Origin: Burkholderiaceae bacterium
Lineage (GTDB): Bacteria; Pseudomonadota; Gammaproteobacteria; Burkholderiales; Burkholderiaceae_E
NCBI GenBank assembly: GCA_019635275.1
Contig: JAHBZV010000001.1
Span: forward strand, 62,001 to 126,000
Direction of reading: 5' to 3'
Length of the DNA stretch: 64,000 bases
A program made the translations under genes and the position numbers. The notes beneath the pieces were generated by a model. It saw only the letters and a list, made by a program, of their open reading frames with translations. It had not been told where the DNA came from and searched no databases. This document shows positions 42,729 through 56,647 of this stretch, one piece after another; position 1 is the first letter of the stretch; each line of letters starts with the position of its first letter.

Positions 42729-43130
42729 TCAGGAGCCTGTCCGTGACGATGGCCCGGGCGCACGGAGGGCCTCCGCCGCGTCGCGCACCGCCTGCCCGAC
42801 CCGGATGCCGGCCGCCGCCGCCGGCGCGTTCACGTGGGTCACGACCCCGCTCTGCAGCCCGTCGCGCGCATCGCCGATCCGCGCCGAGTCGTGCGAGTAG
42901 GTGGCGCAGGCCACCCCGATCGCCTCGAGCAGCTCCAGCGCGACGATGCCGGCGCGCTCCTTGCCGACCCCGGCGTCGTTGAAGAACACGGCAAACGGCC
43001 TGGCCGGCGCCGCGAGCACGAAGCCGGTCGACGACACGCCGCCGTGCGAGCCCGAGACGACCACGCCGCCGGCACAGGCTTCGTCGATCGCGGTGATCGT
43101 GTCGAGCAGGTGCAGGGCGCGGGCAGGCAT
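42729..43130 (-). CDS. Conserved hypothetical protein
   Basis: 133 residues, no signal or membrane segment. Features are an N-terminal helix (HLLDTITAIDEACAGGVVVSGSHGGVSS), a core FAVFFNDAGVGKERAGIVALELLEAIGVACATYSHDSARIGDARDG, and a Gly/Ala-rich end. The ND-x-GVGKE and SHDSARIGD motifs are so regular that I take it for a real conserved protein, possibly an enzyme or ligand-binding fold, but I do not know a family name. Divergent from metH with 113 bp between. Start ATG 43130. Confidence 0.6.
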   Translation of the reverse strand: MPARALHLLDTITAIDEACAGGVVVSGSHGGVSSTGFVLAAPARPFAVFFNDAGVGKERAGIVALELLEAIGVACATYSHDSARIGDARDGLQSGVVTHVNAPAAAAGIRVGQAVRDAAEALRAPGPSSRTGS

Positions 43131-43200
43131 GAGGGGACTCTAGCGCATGCCCGGGCAGGGATTTGCGCACACACGGGACGGGGCCGACCGATATACTGCT

Positions 43201-43238
43201 CGTCCCACGCACGTCCCACGCGTCCCACTCCGTCCCAC
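43201..43238 (+). repeat. Four copies of CGTCCCAC in the metH leader
   Basis: The octamer occurs at 43201-43208, 43212-43219, 43221-43228 and 43231-43238 with 1-3 nt spacers, ending 5 nt before the metH ATG. A TATACT hexamer lies just upstream (43192-43197) without a proper -35. The repeats occupy the place of the ribosome site, and no purine-rich Shine-Dalgarno is visible. Confidence 0.75.
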
Positions 43239-43243
43239 TTTCG

Positions 43244-47032
<3,789 letters not shown>

Positions 47033-47064
47033 GCGGGACGGCGGTGGGTGGCCGCCGGAGCGCG

Positions 47065-47082
47065 GCGACGCAGGCGCGTCGC
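47065..47082. other. GC hairpin between metH and the convergent Crp/Fnr gene
   Basis: GCGACGC and GCGTCGC form a 7-bp stem with a 4-nt loop in the 75-bp gap. No T-run on either strand. Possible bidirectional termination site. Confidence 0.3.
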
Positions 47083-47107
47083 GCGGCTGCCCGCCTGCGC
47101 GGCCCGC

Positions 47108-47950
47108 TCAGGCGTGCGTGCCGTGCGCCAGCCGCGACAGCCGCACCGGGTCGCGCACCGAGATCCAGCGCCGCCCGCTGTCGATCAGCCCGTCGCGGCG
47201 GAACTCCGCGAGCACGCGGCTCACCGTCTCGACGCTGGCGCCGGTCATCGCGGCGAGGTCCTTGCGCGAGAGCTCCGCGTCGATCACCGTCGCGCCCCCT
47301 TCGGCGCGGCCCGCCAGCTCGGCCAGCGCGAGCAGCGTCGCGGCGATGCGCCGGTCGGCCGGCACCGCGCTGATCTGCTCGAGCGTCTGCTGCGCGATGC
47401 GCAGCCGCGCGGCGGTGCGCTCGAGCGCGGCCATCGCCAGCGCCGGGTAGCGCTGCAGCAGGTCGTGGAAGCTCTCGGCACTGATGGACAGCACGCAGCA
47501 ACCGGTGTGCGCGTACGCCGCGTCGCGATAGGTCGCGTCGCCGAGCTCCGGCAGGCTGCCGAACGGCTCGCCCGGGCCGAGGATCGCGAGCCGTGCGTCC
47601 TGGCCGCCGGCAGTCGGGTGCGCGACGCGCACCTTGCCGGCCGCGACGATCGACAGTTGCCGCGCGGGCTCGCCGGCGCTGTGGATCGCCTGCCCGGCGG
47701 CGTAGGAGGCCTGGCCGAACAGCGCGTTGACCTGCTCGAGCTCGGGCGGCGACAGCCGCGAGAAGAACGGCGCCGAGCCGAGCACGTCGAGCCGCTCGCC
47801 GGTGGTGCACACCGGCACGTCCGGCGCGACCGCCTCGGGCGTGCGGATGCGCTGGCTCGCGGTCCGGCCCGCGGTCGGCTTGCCCGCAGCGGGTTTGCGG
47901 GCCGCGGGCTTGCGCGCCGCCGCCTTCCGGGTCCTGGTCTCGCCGTCCAT
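47108..47950 (-). CDS. Crp/Fnr-family transcriptional regulator with Lys/Ala/Pro-rich N terminus
   Basis: 280 residues from ATG 47950. Residues 8-35 are a repetitive tail (KAAARKPAARKPAAGKPTAG). A cyclic-nucleotide-like sensor domain covers about 58-180 (QAIHSAGEPARQLSIVAAGKVRVAHP; ILGPGEPFGSLPELGDATY), then a helix-turn-helix (SRKDLAAMTGASVETVSRVLAEFRRDGLI). The recognition helix has V-E-T-V-S-R as in FNR, so a TTGAT-N4-ATCAA-type site is predicted. The FNR iron-sulfur cysteine cluster is not present, so oxygen sensing by an Fe-S cluster is not expected. Convergent with metH. Confidence 0.88.
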   Translation of the reverse strand: MDGETRTRKAAARKPAARKPAAGKPTAGRTASQRIRTPEAVAPDVPVCTTGERLDVLGSAPFFSRLSPPELEQVNALFGQASYAAGQAIHSAGEPARQLSIVAAGKVRVAHPTAGGQDARLAILGPGEPFGSLPELGDATYRDAAYAHTGCCVLSISAESFHDLLQRYPALAMAALERTAARLRIAQQTLEQISAVPADRRIAATLLALAELAGRAEGGATVIDAELSRKDLAAMTGASVETVSRVLAEFRRDGLIDSGRRWISVRDPVRLSRLAHGTHA

Positions 47951-48116
47951 GCCGCTCAGCCTCGAATCGCTCCGGTGGCCGATCACCATGCCCCGGCGCT
48001 TGCGGCGGCGCAAGTGCAAACGGCACCCCCGTTGACTTGAGGCCGAATCCTGACGAAATGCTTACCATCCTGACGGAGCCGGTGCCGGAAGGGGCCCCGG
48101 CTGGCCAGGCGCCCGC

Positions 48117-49283
48117 TCAGGCCTTCGCGTACTGCACGGCGGCGCGCCCGACGCGCTCGCGGGCGATGATCAGCTTCATGATCTGCGCGGTGCCGTCGCC
48201 GATCTCCAGCCCCATCACGTCGCGCAGCCGCTGCTGGTGCGGCGTGTCCATCGTGTAGCCGTAGTGGCCGAACGTGAGCAGGCACTGGTGGATGACGTCG
48301 AACGCGGTCCTGGGGCCCAGCCACTTGCACATCGCGGCTTCGGCGGTGTGCGGCTTGCCGGCGTCGCGCAGCCCCAGCGTCAGGTAGCACAGCGAGCGCG
48401 TCGCCGCGAGCATCGTGTCGGCCTCGGCCAGCGGAAAGCTCACGCCCTGGTAGTTGGCCAGCGGCGCGCCGAAGGCTTCGCGTTCGGTGGTGTAGGCCCA
48501 GGCTTCGTCGACCGAGGCCTGCGCGGCGGCCACGCACTGCAGCCCGATCAGCGCGCGGCTGAAGTCGAAGCCCTGCATCACCTGCGAGAAGCCGCGGTTC
48601 TCGTCGCCCAGCCGCAGGCCGGCGTCCACCTCGACGCCGTCGAAGAAGAGCGACCCGCGCCCGACCGCCTTGTGGCCGACGTCGTCGAAGTTCGTGCGCG
48701 TGAGCCCCTTCGCGTCGGCCTCGACGAAGAACGCCGAGACACCGCGCGCGCCTGTGTCGGCGGCACCGGTACGCGCGAACACCACGAACGCGTCGCACTG
48801 CGTCGCGCAACTGGCCGAGGTCTTCTCGCCGGTGAGCACGTAGCGCTCGCCGCGGCGCTCGGCGCGCAGCATCAGGTTGGCGGCGTCCGAGCCGCCGCGC
48901 GGCTCGGTGAGCCCGAGCCCGATCATCGCCTCGCCGGCGACCACGCGCGGGATCCACTTCGCGGCCAGCTCGGGCGACCCGTGGCGCTCGACGATGCTGC
49001 CCATCAGCGACGCGAGCAGCTGCACGTAGGCGACGTTGAAGTCGCCGTAGGCGATCTGCTCGATGATGAGCCCGGCGGTGGCGCTGCCCAGGCCCATGCC
49101 GCCGTGGCGCTCGGAGAGGTCGACGCCGACCAGCCCCAACGCACCCATCTCGCGCATCAGCGCGCGATCGATCGCCTGCGTGGCCTCGCGCTTCTGGTAG
49201 TCCGGCGCCAGGCGCTCGCGCGCGAAACGCGCCGCCGCCTCCTGCATCGCCTGCTGGTCGGGAGTGATCAGGTACGAGGGCAT
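48117..49283 (-). CDS. aliB: Acyl-CoA dehydrogenase, likely cyclohexanecarboxyl-CoA dehydrogenase (AliB-like)
   Basis: 388 residues, FAD acyl-CoA dehydrogenase. Motifs: MIGLGLTEPRGGSDAANLMLRAERRGERYVLTGEKTSASCA, and the C-terminal DVMGLEIGDGTAQIMKLIIARERVG. The name AliB is suggested by the next gene, a BadH-like dehydrogenase, and by overall resemblance to the enzyme that oxidises cyclohexanecarboxyl-CoA to the 1-ene. It ends the aliB-badH pair, 32 bp after badH. The remaining genes of the pathway (ligase, hydratase, BadI ring hydrolase) are not here. Confidence 0.75.
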   Translation of the reverse strand: MPSYLITPDQQAMQEAAARFARERLAPDYQKREATQAIDRALMREMGALGLVGVDLSERHGGMGLGSATAGLIIEQIAYGDFNVAYVQLLASLMGSIVERHGSPELAAKWIPRVVAGEAMIGLGLTEPRGGSDAANLMLRAERRGERYVLTGEKTSASCATQCDAFVVFARTGAADTGARGVSAFFVEADAKGLTRTNFDDVGHKAVGRGSLFFDGVEVDAGLRLGDENRGFSQVMQGFDFSRALIGLQCVAAAQASVDEAWAYTTEREAFGAPLANYQGVSFPLAEADTMLAATRSLCYLTLGLRDAGKPHTAEAAMCKWLGPRTAFDVIHQCLLTFGHYGYTMDTPHQQRLRDVMGLEIGDGTAQIMKLIIARERVGRAAVQYAKA

Positions 49284-49315
49284 CGCGGCCGCTCCTGTGG
49301 GTGTCGGCCGGCCTC

Positions 49316-50083
49316 TCAGCCGGCCATCGTCAATCCGCCCGAGACACTGATCACCTGCCCGGTGATGTAGTCGGCGTCGCTGCTGGCAAGGAACGCGACG
49401 AGCCCCGGATAGTCGTCCGGCTTGCCGAGCCGCCGCATCGGGATCGCGGCCTCGAGCGCCGCGACCAGCTTGCGCCCCGACTCGCCCTCGCCGGCAAAGT
49501 CGGCCAGCAGCGGCGTGTCGGTCGGCCCCGGGCACAGCGCGTTCAACTGGATGTTCGAGCGCGCCATCTCGCGCGCCATCGTCTTCGTGAACGCGATGAT
49601 GCCGCCCTTGCACGCGGCGTAGACTGCCTCGCCCGACGAGCCGACACGGCCGGCGTCGGAGGCCACGTTGATCACCTTGCCGCGCTTGCGTTCGGCCATG
49701 CCCGGCAGGATCGCGTGGTGCATGTGCAGCGGGCCGTACAGGTTGATCGCGACGATCCTCTGCCACAGCGCGAAGTCGGTCTTCAGGAACGGCATCGCGC
49801 GGTCCCAGCCGGCGTTGTTGACCAGTACGTCGACCGGGCCGGCGGCCGCGGTGAACTGCGCGAGCGCGTCGGCGATCTCGCTGGCCTGGCTGATGTCGAC
49901 GCGGTACGACCACGCCCGCCCGCCGGCGGCGGCGATCGCGTCGCGGGTGTCGGCGCCGCCCGCCGCATTCAGGTCGAAGATGCCGACCAGGCAGCCTTCT
50001 TCGGCGAGTCGCATCGCGATCGCGCGCCCGATGCCGCTGCCGGCGCCGGTGACGATCGCGACCTTGTCCGTCAGTCCGCGCAT
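49316..50083 (-). CDS. badH: 2-hydroxycyclohexanecarboxyl-CoA dehydrogenase (BadH-like SDR)
   Basis: 255 residues, short-chain dehydrogenase. NAD site VTGAGSGIGRAIAMRLAEEG with Asp in GIFDLN, structural NNAGWD, catalytic Ser/Tyr/Lys in VINVASDAGRVGSSGEAVYAACKGG. The blocks NAGWD, ALHMHHAVLPGM-like INLYGPLHMHHAILPGM, SDAGRVGSSGEAVYAACKGG, CPGPTDTPLL and ITGQVISVSGGLTM match BadH of Rhodopseudomonas as I remember it. It oxidises 2-hydroxy- to 2-ketocyclohexanecarboxyl-CoA. AAGGAGA precedes the ATG. First gene of its pair, divergent from the bkd operon. Confidence 0.82.
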   Translation of the reverse strand: MRGLTDKVAIVTGAGSGIGRAIAMRLAEEGCLVGIFDLNAAGGADTRDAIAAAGGRAWSYRVDISQASEIADALAQFTAAAGPVDVLVNNAGWDRAMPFLKTDFALWQRIVAINLYGPLHMHHAILPGMAERKRGKVINVASDAGRVGSSGEAVYAACKGGIIAFTKTMAREMARSNIQLNALCPGPTDTPLLADFAGEGESGRKLVAALEAAIPMRRLGKPDDYPGLVAFLASSDADYITGQVISVSGGLTMAG

Positions 50084-50134
50084 CGAGGGTCTCCTTGGGA
50101 ATGGATGTCGCGCCGCAAGGCCGCGTTCGCGTGA

Positions 50135-50140
50135 ATTCTA
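50135..50140 (-). promoter_or_regulatory. -10-like element of the badH-aliB unit
   Basis: TAGAAT on the minus strand, 51 bp before the badH ATG; no good -35 hexamer is at 16-18 bp. The 290-bp divergent region with the bkd genes otherwise holds palindromes such as TCCGGCCGCGCCGGA but no repeat or operator I can name. Confidence 0.3.
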
Positions 50141-50238
50141 GCCGTTCGATCCGGCCGCGCCGGATGCCGCCTGCGACCGATGCCCATGGCCCTGATCGCA
50201 TGAGCCCTATCGCGGTCGGCGCGCAGGCGCGCCGGTAA

Positions 50239-52667
<2,429 letters not shown>

Positions 52668-52668
52668 G

Positions 52669-54081
52669 ATGGCCGTGCACGTCGTCAAGGTGCCCGACAT
52701 CGGCGAGGGCATCGCCGAGGTCGAGCTGGTCGAGTGGCTGGTGAAATCCGGCGACGCGGTCGCCGAAGACCAGTCGCTGGCGATCGTGATGACCGACAAG
52801 GCGAGCGTCGAGATTCCGTCGCCGGTTGCGGGGACGGTGACGAGGCTCGCCGGCGAGGTCGGGCAGATGCTGGCGGTCGGCGCCGAGCTGGCGGGCATCG
52901 AGCCGAGCGTTGCGGGCATCGAGCCGAGCGTTGCGGGCATCGACCAGGACGCGGCTGGCAGGGCGAGCATGGCGGGCCACTCCGTCGCTGCTGGCGAGGG
53001 GACCGCGGCCGGCCACTCCGTTGCCGCGAGCGAGATGACCGCGGCCGGGTCGCGGGTGCAGGCAGCCCCGGCGATGCCGCCGCCCGCAGACGCGCAGGCG
53101 ATCGCAAGTGCTGGCGGCGCGAGGCCGCTCGCATCGCCGTCGGTGCGTCGGCACGCGCGCGAGCTCGGCGTCGACCTGCGCCGGGTGGCGGGCAGCGGCC
53201 CGGGCGGCCGCGTCCGGCACGAGGACGTCGAGACCTTCGCCGCGCACGCCCGGTCGGCGCCGGCGACCGGGCATCCGCCCGTGCGCGAACCTGCAGCGGC
53301 CGCGGCGCGCACCGATGCGGCGGCGGCCGCACGCGCCGTCGCGCCACGGCCCGCGGCGCGGGGCGCCGGCTACGCCGAGCGCCACGACGAGCAGGCGGTG
53401 CCGGTCGTCGGCCTGCGCCGACGGATCGCCGAGAAGATGCAGGAGGCCAAGCGCCGCATCCCGCACTTCAGCTACGTCGAGGAAGTCGACGTCACCGAGC
53501 TCGAGGCGCTGCGCGCGCAGCTGAACGCGAAGCGCGCCGCCGAGCGCGGCCGGCTGACGCTGCTGCCGTTCGTGCTGCGCGCGATGGTGCTCGCGGTGCG
53601 CGAGTTCCCGCAGGTCAATGCGCGCTACGACGACGAGGCCAACGTGGTCACCCGCTACGGCGCGGTGCACGTCGGCGTGGCGACGCAGACCGCGGCCGGC
53701 CTGATGGTGCCGGTGCTCCGGCACGCCGAGGCGCGCGACCTGTGGTCGACCGCTGGCGAGATCGCGCGGCTCGCCGAGGCCGCGCGCAGCGGCAAGGCGT
53801 CGCGCGAGGAGCTGTCCGGCTCGACGATCACGGTCACCAGCCTCGGCGCGCTCGGCGGCATCGCGTCGACGCCGGTGATCAACTGGCCCGAGGTGGCGAT
53901 CGTCGGCGTCAACCGGATCGTCGAGCGACCGGTGATCCGCGGCGGCGCGGTCGTGGCGCGCAGGATGATGAACCTGTCGTCGTCGTTCGACCATCGCGTG
54001 GTCGACGGGATGCACGGGGCCGAATTCGTGCAGGCGGTGCGCGGCTACCTGGAGTGCCCGGCGACGATGTTCGTCGACTGA
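52669..54081 (+). CDS. bkdB: Dihydrolipoamide acyltransferase E2 component
   Basis: 470 residues, beginning 1 bp after the E1-beta stop. Lipoyl domain at the N terminus with lipoyl Lys44 in MTDKASVEIP; peripheral-subunit binding domain (SVRRHARELGVDLRRVAGSGPGGRV) near 155-190; catalytic acyltransferase domain ending in SSSFDHRVVDGMHGAEFV with active-site His. The linker after the lipoyl domain contains an in-frame 7-residue tandem repeat (AGIEPSV twice, from a 21-bp duplication at 52891-52932) and a second imperfect repeat (AGHSVAA). No E3 gene follows. Confidence 0.93.
   Translation: MAVHVVKVPDIGEGIAEVELVEWLVKSGDAVAEDQSLAIVMTDKASVEIPSPVAGTVTRLAGEVGQMLAVGAELAGIEPSVAGIEPSVAGIDQDAAGRASMAGHSVAAGEGTAAGHSVAASEMTAAGSRVQAAPAMPPPADAQAIASAGGARPLASPSVRRHARELGVDLRRVAGSGPGGRVRHEDVETFAAHARSAPATGHPPVREPAAAAARTDAAAAARAVAPRPAARGAGYAERHDEQAVPVVGLRRRIAEKMQEAKRRIPHFSYVEEVDVTELEALRAQLNAKRAAERGRLTLLPFVLRAMVLAVREFPQVNARYDDEANVVTRYGAVHVGVATQTAAGLMVPVLRHAEARDLWSTAGEIARLAEAARSGKASREELSGSTITVTSLGALGGIASTPVINWPEVAIVGVNRIVERPVIRGGAVVARRMMNLSSSFDHRVVDGMHGAEFVQAVRGYLECPATMFVD
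52891..52943 (+). repeat. 21-bp tandem duplication in the E2 linker
   Basis: Two perfect copies (52891-52911, 52912-52932) and the first 11 bases of a third. In frame, it repeats seven residues of the flexible linker behind the lipoyl domain. Confidence 0.85.
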
Positions 54082-54102
54082 CGCCCGCCACGCCGGCGCC
54101 GG

Positions 54103-54609
54103 CTATCGGGGCGCGGCCTGGCCGTTGTCCGGGATGCGGATCTCGCGCGGGCGCTCGACCTCGCGCGTGACCGTTTCGCGGTAGATGCCGCCTTCCTCGA
54201 CGCTGCCGCGCGTCGTGCCGCCGCCGCGCACGCGATACTCGCAGTCCGCGCGATCTTCGGGCGGCAGCGGTTCGCAGCGTCGCAGCGCGTTCTCGAGGTA
54301 GCGGATCGGGTCGTGCGCTCCGTTCGCGAGCCGGCCGCGCCGCGCCTCGGCGTGCGCGGCCGCGGCCTCGCGCAGGCAGGTCGCCCGGTCCGCGGCCGGT
54401 TCGATGCGCTCGCAGCGCTCGCGCTCTTGCCGGTAGCGCGCCTCCACGCCGGGGGCGCCGTTCGGCCCCGCAGCGAACGCGGCCGACGCGGCGGGCAGCG
54501 CGCAGGTCGCGCACAACACGATCGCGGCGCACGCGTCGCGCGCCCGCCGCCTGGCCGTCGCGGCCCGCCCGGCCGCCCCGCGTTCGTCAGTCGAGCGTGA
54601 ACCCGACAT
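54103..54609 (-). CDS. Secreted hypothetical protein
   Basis: 168 residues with an Arg-rich N terminus followed by a signal peptide (CAAIVLCATCALPAASAAFA). The mature part has two short Cys-containing helical repeats (QERERCERIEPAADRATCLREAAAAHAEARRGRL and ENALRRCEPLPPEDRADCEYRV), then Thr/Arg/Glu-rich end REVERPREIRIPDNG. I recall similar proteins in Burkholderiales but no function. The start overlaps the dodecin gene by 23 bp, so translation may be coupled. Confidence 0.7.
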   Translation of the reverse strand: MSGSRSTDERGAAGRAATARRRARDACAAIVLCATCALPAASAAFAAGPNGAPGVEARYRQERERCERIEPAADRATCLREAAAAHAEARRGRLANGAHDPIRYLENALRRCEPLPPEDRADCEYRVRGGGTTRGSVEEGGIYRETVTREVERPREIRIPDNGQAAPR

Positions 54610-54793
54610 TGATCGTCACCTGCCAGTGCGCGACCTTGCCGTCGACCACGTGGCCGCGCGTCTCGACGACGCGGAACCACTGGATGTTGTGGATCGTCTG
54701 GCTGGCCTTGGCGAGCGCGTTGCGGATCGCGTCGTCGGTGCCGGTCTTCGACGAGCCGGTGATCTCGATGTGCTTGTAGACGTGGTTGGTCAT
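54587..54793 (-). CDS. Dodecin family protein
   Basis: 68 residues, the full length of bacterial dodecins. MTNHVYKHIEITGSS and the core NALAKASQTIHNIQWFRVVETRGHVVDGKVAHWQVTINVGF match the flavin-binding dodecamer family; the Trp in IQWFRV is the isoalloxazine-stacking position. Dodecins store or buffer flavin. Located between the box locus and the secreted-protein gene, both on the same strand. Confidence 0.92.
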   Translation of the reverse strand: MTNHVYKHIEITGSSKTGTDDAIRNALAKASQTIHNIQWFRVVETRGHVVDGKVAHWQVTINVGFTLD

Positions 54794-54868
54794 GATCGGC
54801 CTCCTCGGTCCCGGGTGCGCCCGGCCCTGCCATTCTGCACCAGGCGGCGCGCGTTGCTCGCGCCCCGC

Positions 54869-56449
54869 TCAGCCCGCGCCGCCCTGCCAGGGCGCCGCGC
54901 CCTCGGCGAGTTTCGCCAGCACCTCGCCCGGCGCCTGCACCGCGCTGCGCTGGTGATAGAACCCGAGCGCGCGCAGGCCGCCCAGTTCCTCGCCGCCGCC
55001 GGCGCGGCCCGGCCCGCCGTGCAGCGACATCGGCATCACGTTGCCGTGGCCGGTATGGCTCTTGCCGACCGCAGGCGTCACGACGTGCAGGCGGCCGTGC
55101 GCGTGCGCCATCTCGACGGCGGCGCGCGCGATGAAGTCGGTGTCGTCGCTGAACACCGACGCGACCAGCGAGCCGAAGCCGCGCCGCGCGAGCGCGAACG
55201 CATGGTCGGCGTCGCGGTACGGCACCACCGTGGCCACCGGCCCGAACACCTCGACGTCGTGCACCAGCTTCGCGGCGTCGCCGTCGTCGACCGCGAACAG
55301 GTGCGGCATCACGCAGGCCGCGACCTTCGGGTCGGCGTCGACGAGGTCGGCGTCCCGGCCCGCCCACGCGAGCCGCGCTTCGCGCCCGAGCACGCCGAGG
55401 CCCTCGCGCACTGCGGCCAGCTGCGCGCGGCTGGCCAGCGCGCCCATCCGCACCGCTTCGTTGCGCGGGTTGCCGACCTTGACCGCCGCGAGCGCCGCGG
55501 CGATCGCCTCGGTGGCGGCCGCGGCGTGCGCCTGCGGCACCAGCACGCGGCGGATCGCGGTGCACTTCTGCCCCGACTTGACGGTCATCTCGCGGACGAC
55601 CTCCTTCACCATCAGCGCGAACGCGTCGCTGCCCGGCGCGGCATCGGGGCCCAGCAGCGCGCTGTTCAGGCTGTCGGTCTCGGCGTTCACGCGGATCGAG
55701 TGGCGCAGCACGTTCTCGTGCGCGCTGATCGTGCGAGCGGTGTCGGCCGAGCCGGTGAACGAGACCAGGTCGAACGGCTCGAGCGCGTCGATCAGCCCTT
55801 CGGAGCGCCCGCAGACGATCGACAGTGCGCCCTCGGGCAGCGCGCCGGCGGCGATCACGTCGGCGACCATCTGCTGCGTGAGCCACGCGGTGGCGGTGGC
55901 GGGCTTGACGACGACCGGCACGCCGGACAGCAGCGCCGGCGCCGCCTTCTCCCAAAGACCCCACGCCGGGAAGTTGAATGCATTGATGAACAGCGCGATG
56001 CCGCGCTGCGGCACGAGGAAGTGGCCGCTCTGGAACGCACCGTCCTTGCCGAGCTTCACCGCGTCGCCGTCGGCGAGCCAGCGCGCGGCGCCGAGCTTCG
56101 CGCCCCATCGCGCGTATTGCGTGAGCGTGTAGATCGCGCCGTCGATGTCCACCGCCGAGTCGTTGCGCGTCGTGCCCGAGTTCTGCAGTGCAATGTCGTA
56201 GTAGGCGTCGCGCTGGCCTTGCAGCACCTCGGCGATGCGCGCAAGCTGTGCCGAGCGCTCCGCATACGTGAGCGCGCGCAGCGCGGCGCCGCCCCGGCTG
56301 CGAGCGAACGCGTATCCCTCGGCCAGGTCGAGCCCGGCGCCCGAGACGCGCACGAGCTCCGTGCCCAGCACCGGGTCGAACAGCGGGGTGCCGGCGCCGC
56401 TGCCGGTCTGCCAGCGGCCCGCGAAATGGTTGTCCAGCAGTCGGGTCAT
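54869..56449 (-). CDS. boxD: 3,4-dehydroadipyl-CoA semialdehyde dehydrogenase BoxD
   Basis: 526 residues, aldehyde dehydrogenase of the PaaZ/BoxD branch. NAD-binding and catalytic regions: FNFPAWGLWEKAAPALLSGVPVVVKPA, FTGSADTARTISAHE, the catalytic cysteine in MTVKSGQKCTAIRRVLV, and EVFGPVATVVPY. It lacks the C-terminal hydratase domain of PaaZ. BoxD oxidises the semialdehyde made by BoxC with NADP. ATG 56449. Divergent from boxCBA across a 198-bp regulatory region. Confidence 0.9.
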   Translation of the reverse strand: MTRLLDNHFAGRWQTGSGAGTPLFDPVLGTELVRVSGAGLDLAEGYAFARSRGGAALRALTYAERSAQLARIAEVLQGQRDAYYDIALQNSGTTRNDSAVDIDGAIYTLTQYARWGAKLGAARWLADGDAVKLGKDGAFQSGHFLVPQRGIALFINAFNFPAWGLWEKAAPALLSGVPVVVKPATATAWLTQQMVADVIAAGALPEGALSIVCGRSEGLIDALEPFDLVSFTGSADTARTISAHENVLRHSIRVNAETDSLNSALLGPDAAPGSDAFALMVKEVVREMTVKSGQKCTAIRRVLVPQAHAAAATEAIAAALAAVKVGNPRNEAVRMGALASRAQLAAVREGLGVLGREARLAWAGRDADLVDADPKVAACVMPHLFAVDDGDAAKLVHDVEVFGPVATVVPYRDADHAFALARRGFGSLVASVFSDDTDFIARAAVEMAHAHGRLHVVTPAVGKSHTGHGNVMPMSLHGGPGRAGGGEELGGLRALGFYHQRSAVQAPGEVLAKLAEGAAPWQGGAG

Positions 56450-56514
56450 GGTTTCGGTTCCTCGAAAAGAAAGCCCCCGCGCCCGTGCGAAGGGGCTTGA
56501 CGCCGCCAAAAGTA

Positions 56515-56528
56515 TGCATCATTATGCA
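56515..56528. promoter_or_regulatory. Putative BoxR operator TGCA-N6-TGCA
   Basis: TGCA at 56515-56518 and 56525-56528 with exactly six bases between. This is the spaced-repeat form I recall for BzdR/BoxR operators in Azoarcus. It lies in the boxD/boxC intergenic region, directly against the -35 of the boxC promoter and inside the likely -10 of boxD, so binding would block both. Confidence 0.65.
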
Positions 56529-56556
56529 TTGACGCGCATCAATTCGGCAATATATT
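56529..56556 (+). promoter_or_regulatory. boxCBA promoter, overlapping an FNR-type site
   Basis: TTGACG (56529-56534) and TATATT (56551-56556) are 16 bp apart: a good sigma70 promoter for boxC. The same bases 56529-56542 read TTGAC-GCGC-ATCAA, nine of ten matches to the FNR consensus TTGAT-N4-ATCAA. On the minus strand TTGCCG (56545-56550) and CATAAT (56521-56526) are 18 bp apart, a candidate boxD promoter. Confidence 0.55.
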
Positions 56557-56647
56557 TCCTGTTTCAGTCTCGTTTTCCTGCGCGGCCTTCCGCGGGTCTC
56601 CCCCCGCCGCCCGGCTGCCTGGTCCCCCTCAACGCGAGGAGCATCGC

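Noticed and set aside
43131-43243. Possible cobalamin riboswitch before metH
   Set aside because: The region is too short and no B12-box-like conserved core was found.
47108-48068. Longer starts for the Crp/Fnr gene
   Set aside because: Upstream codons add only an Arg-rich stretch without ribosome site; ATG 47950 has GAGG upstream and begins the conserved-looking tail.
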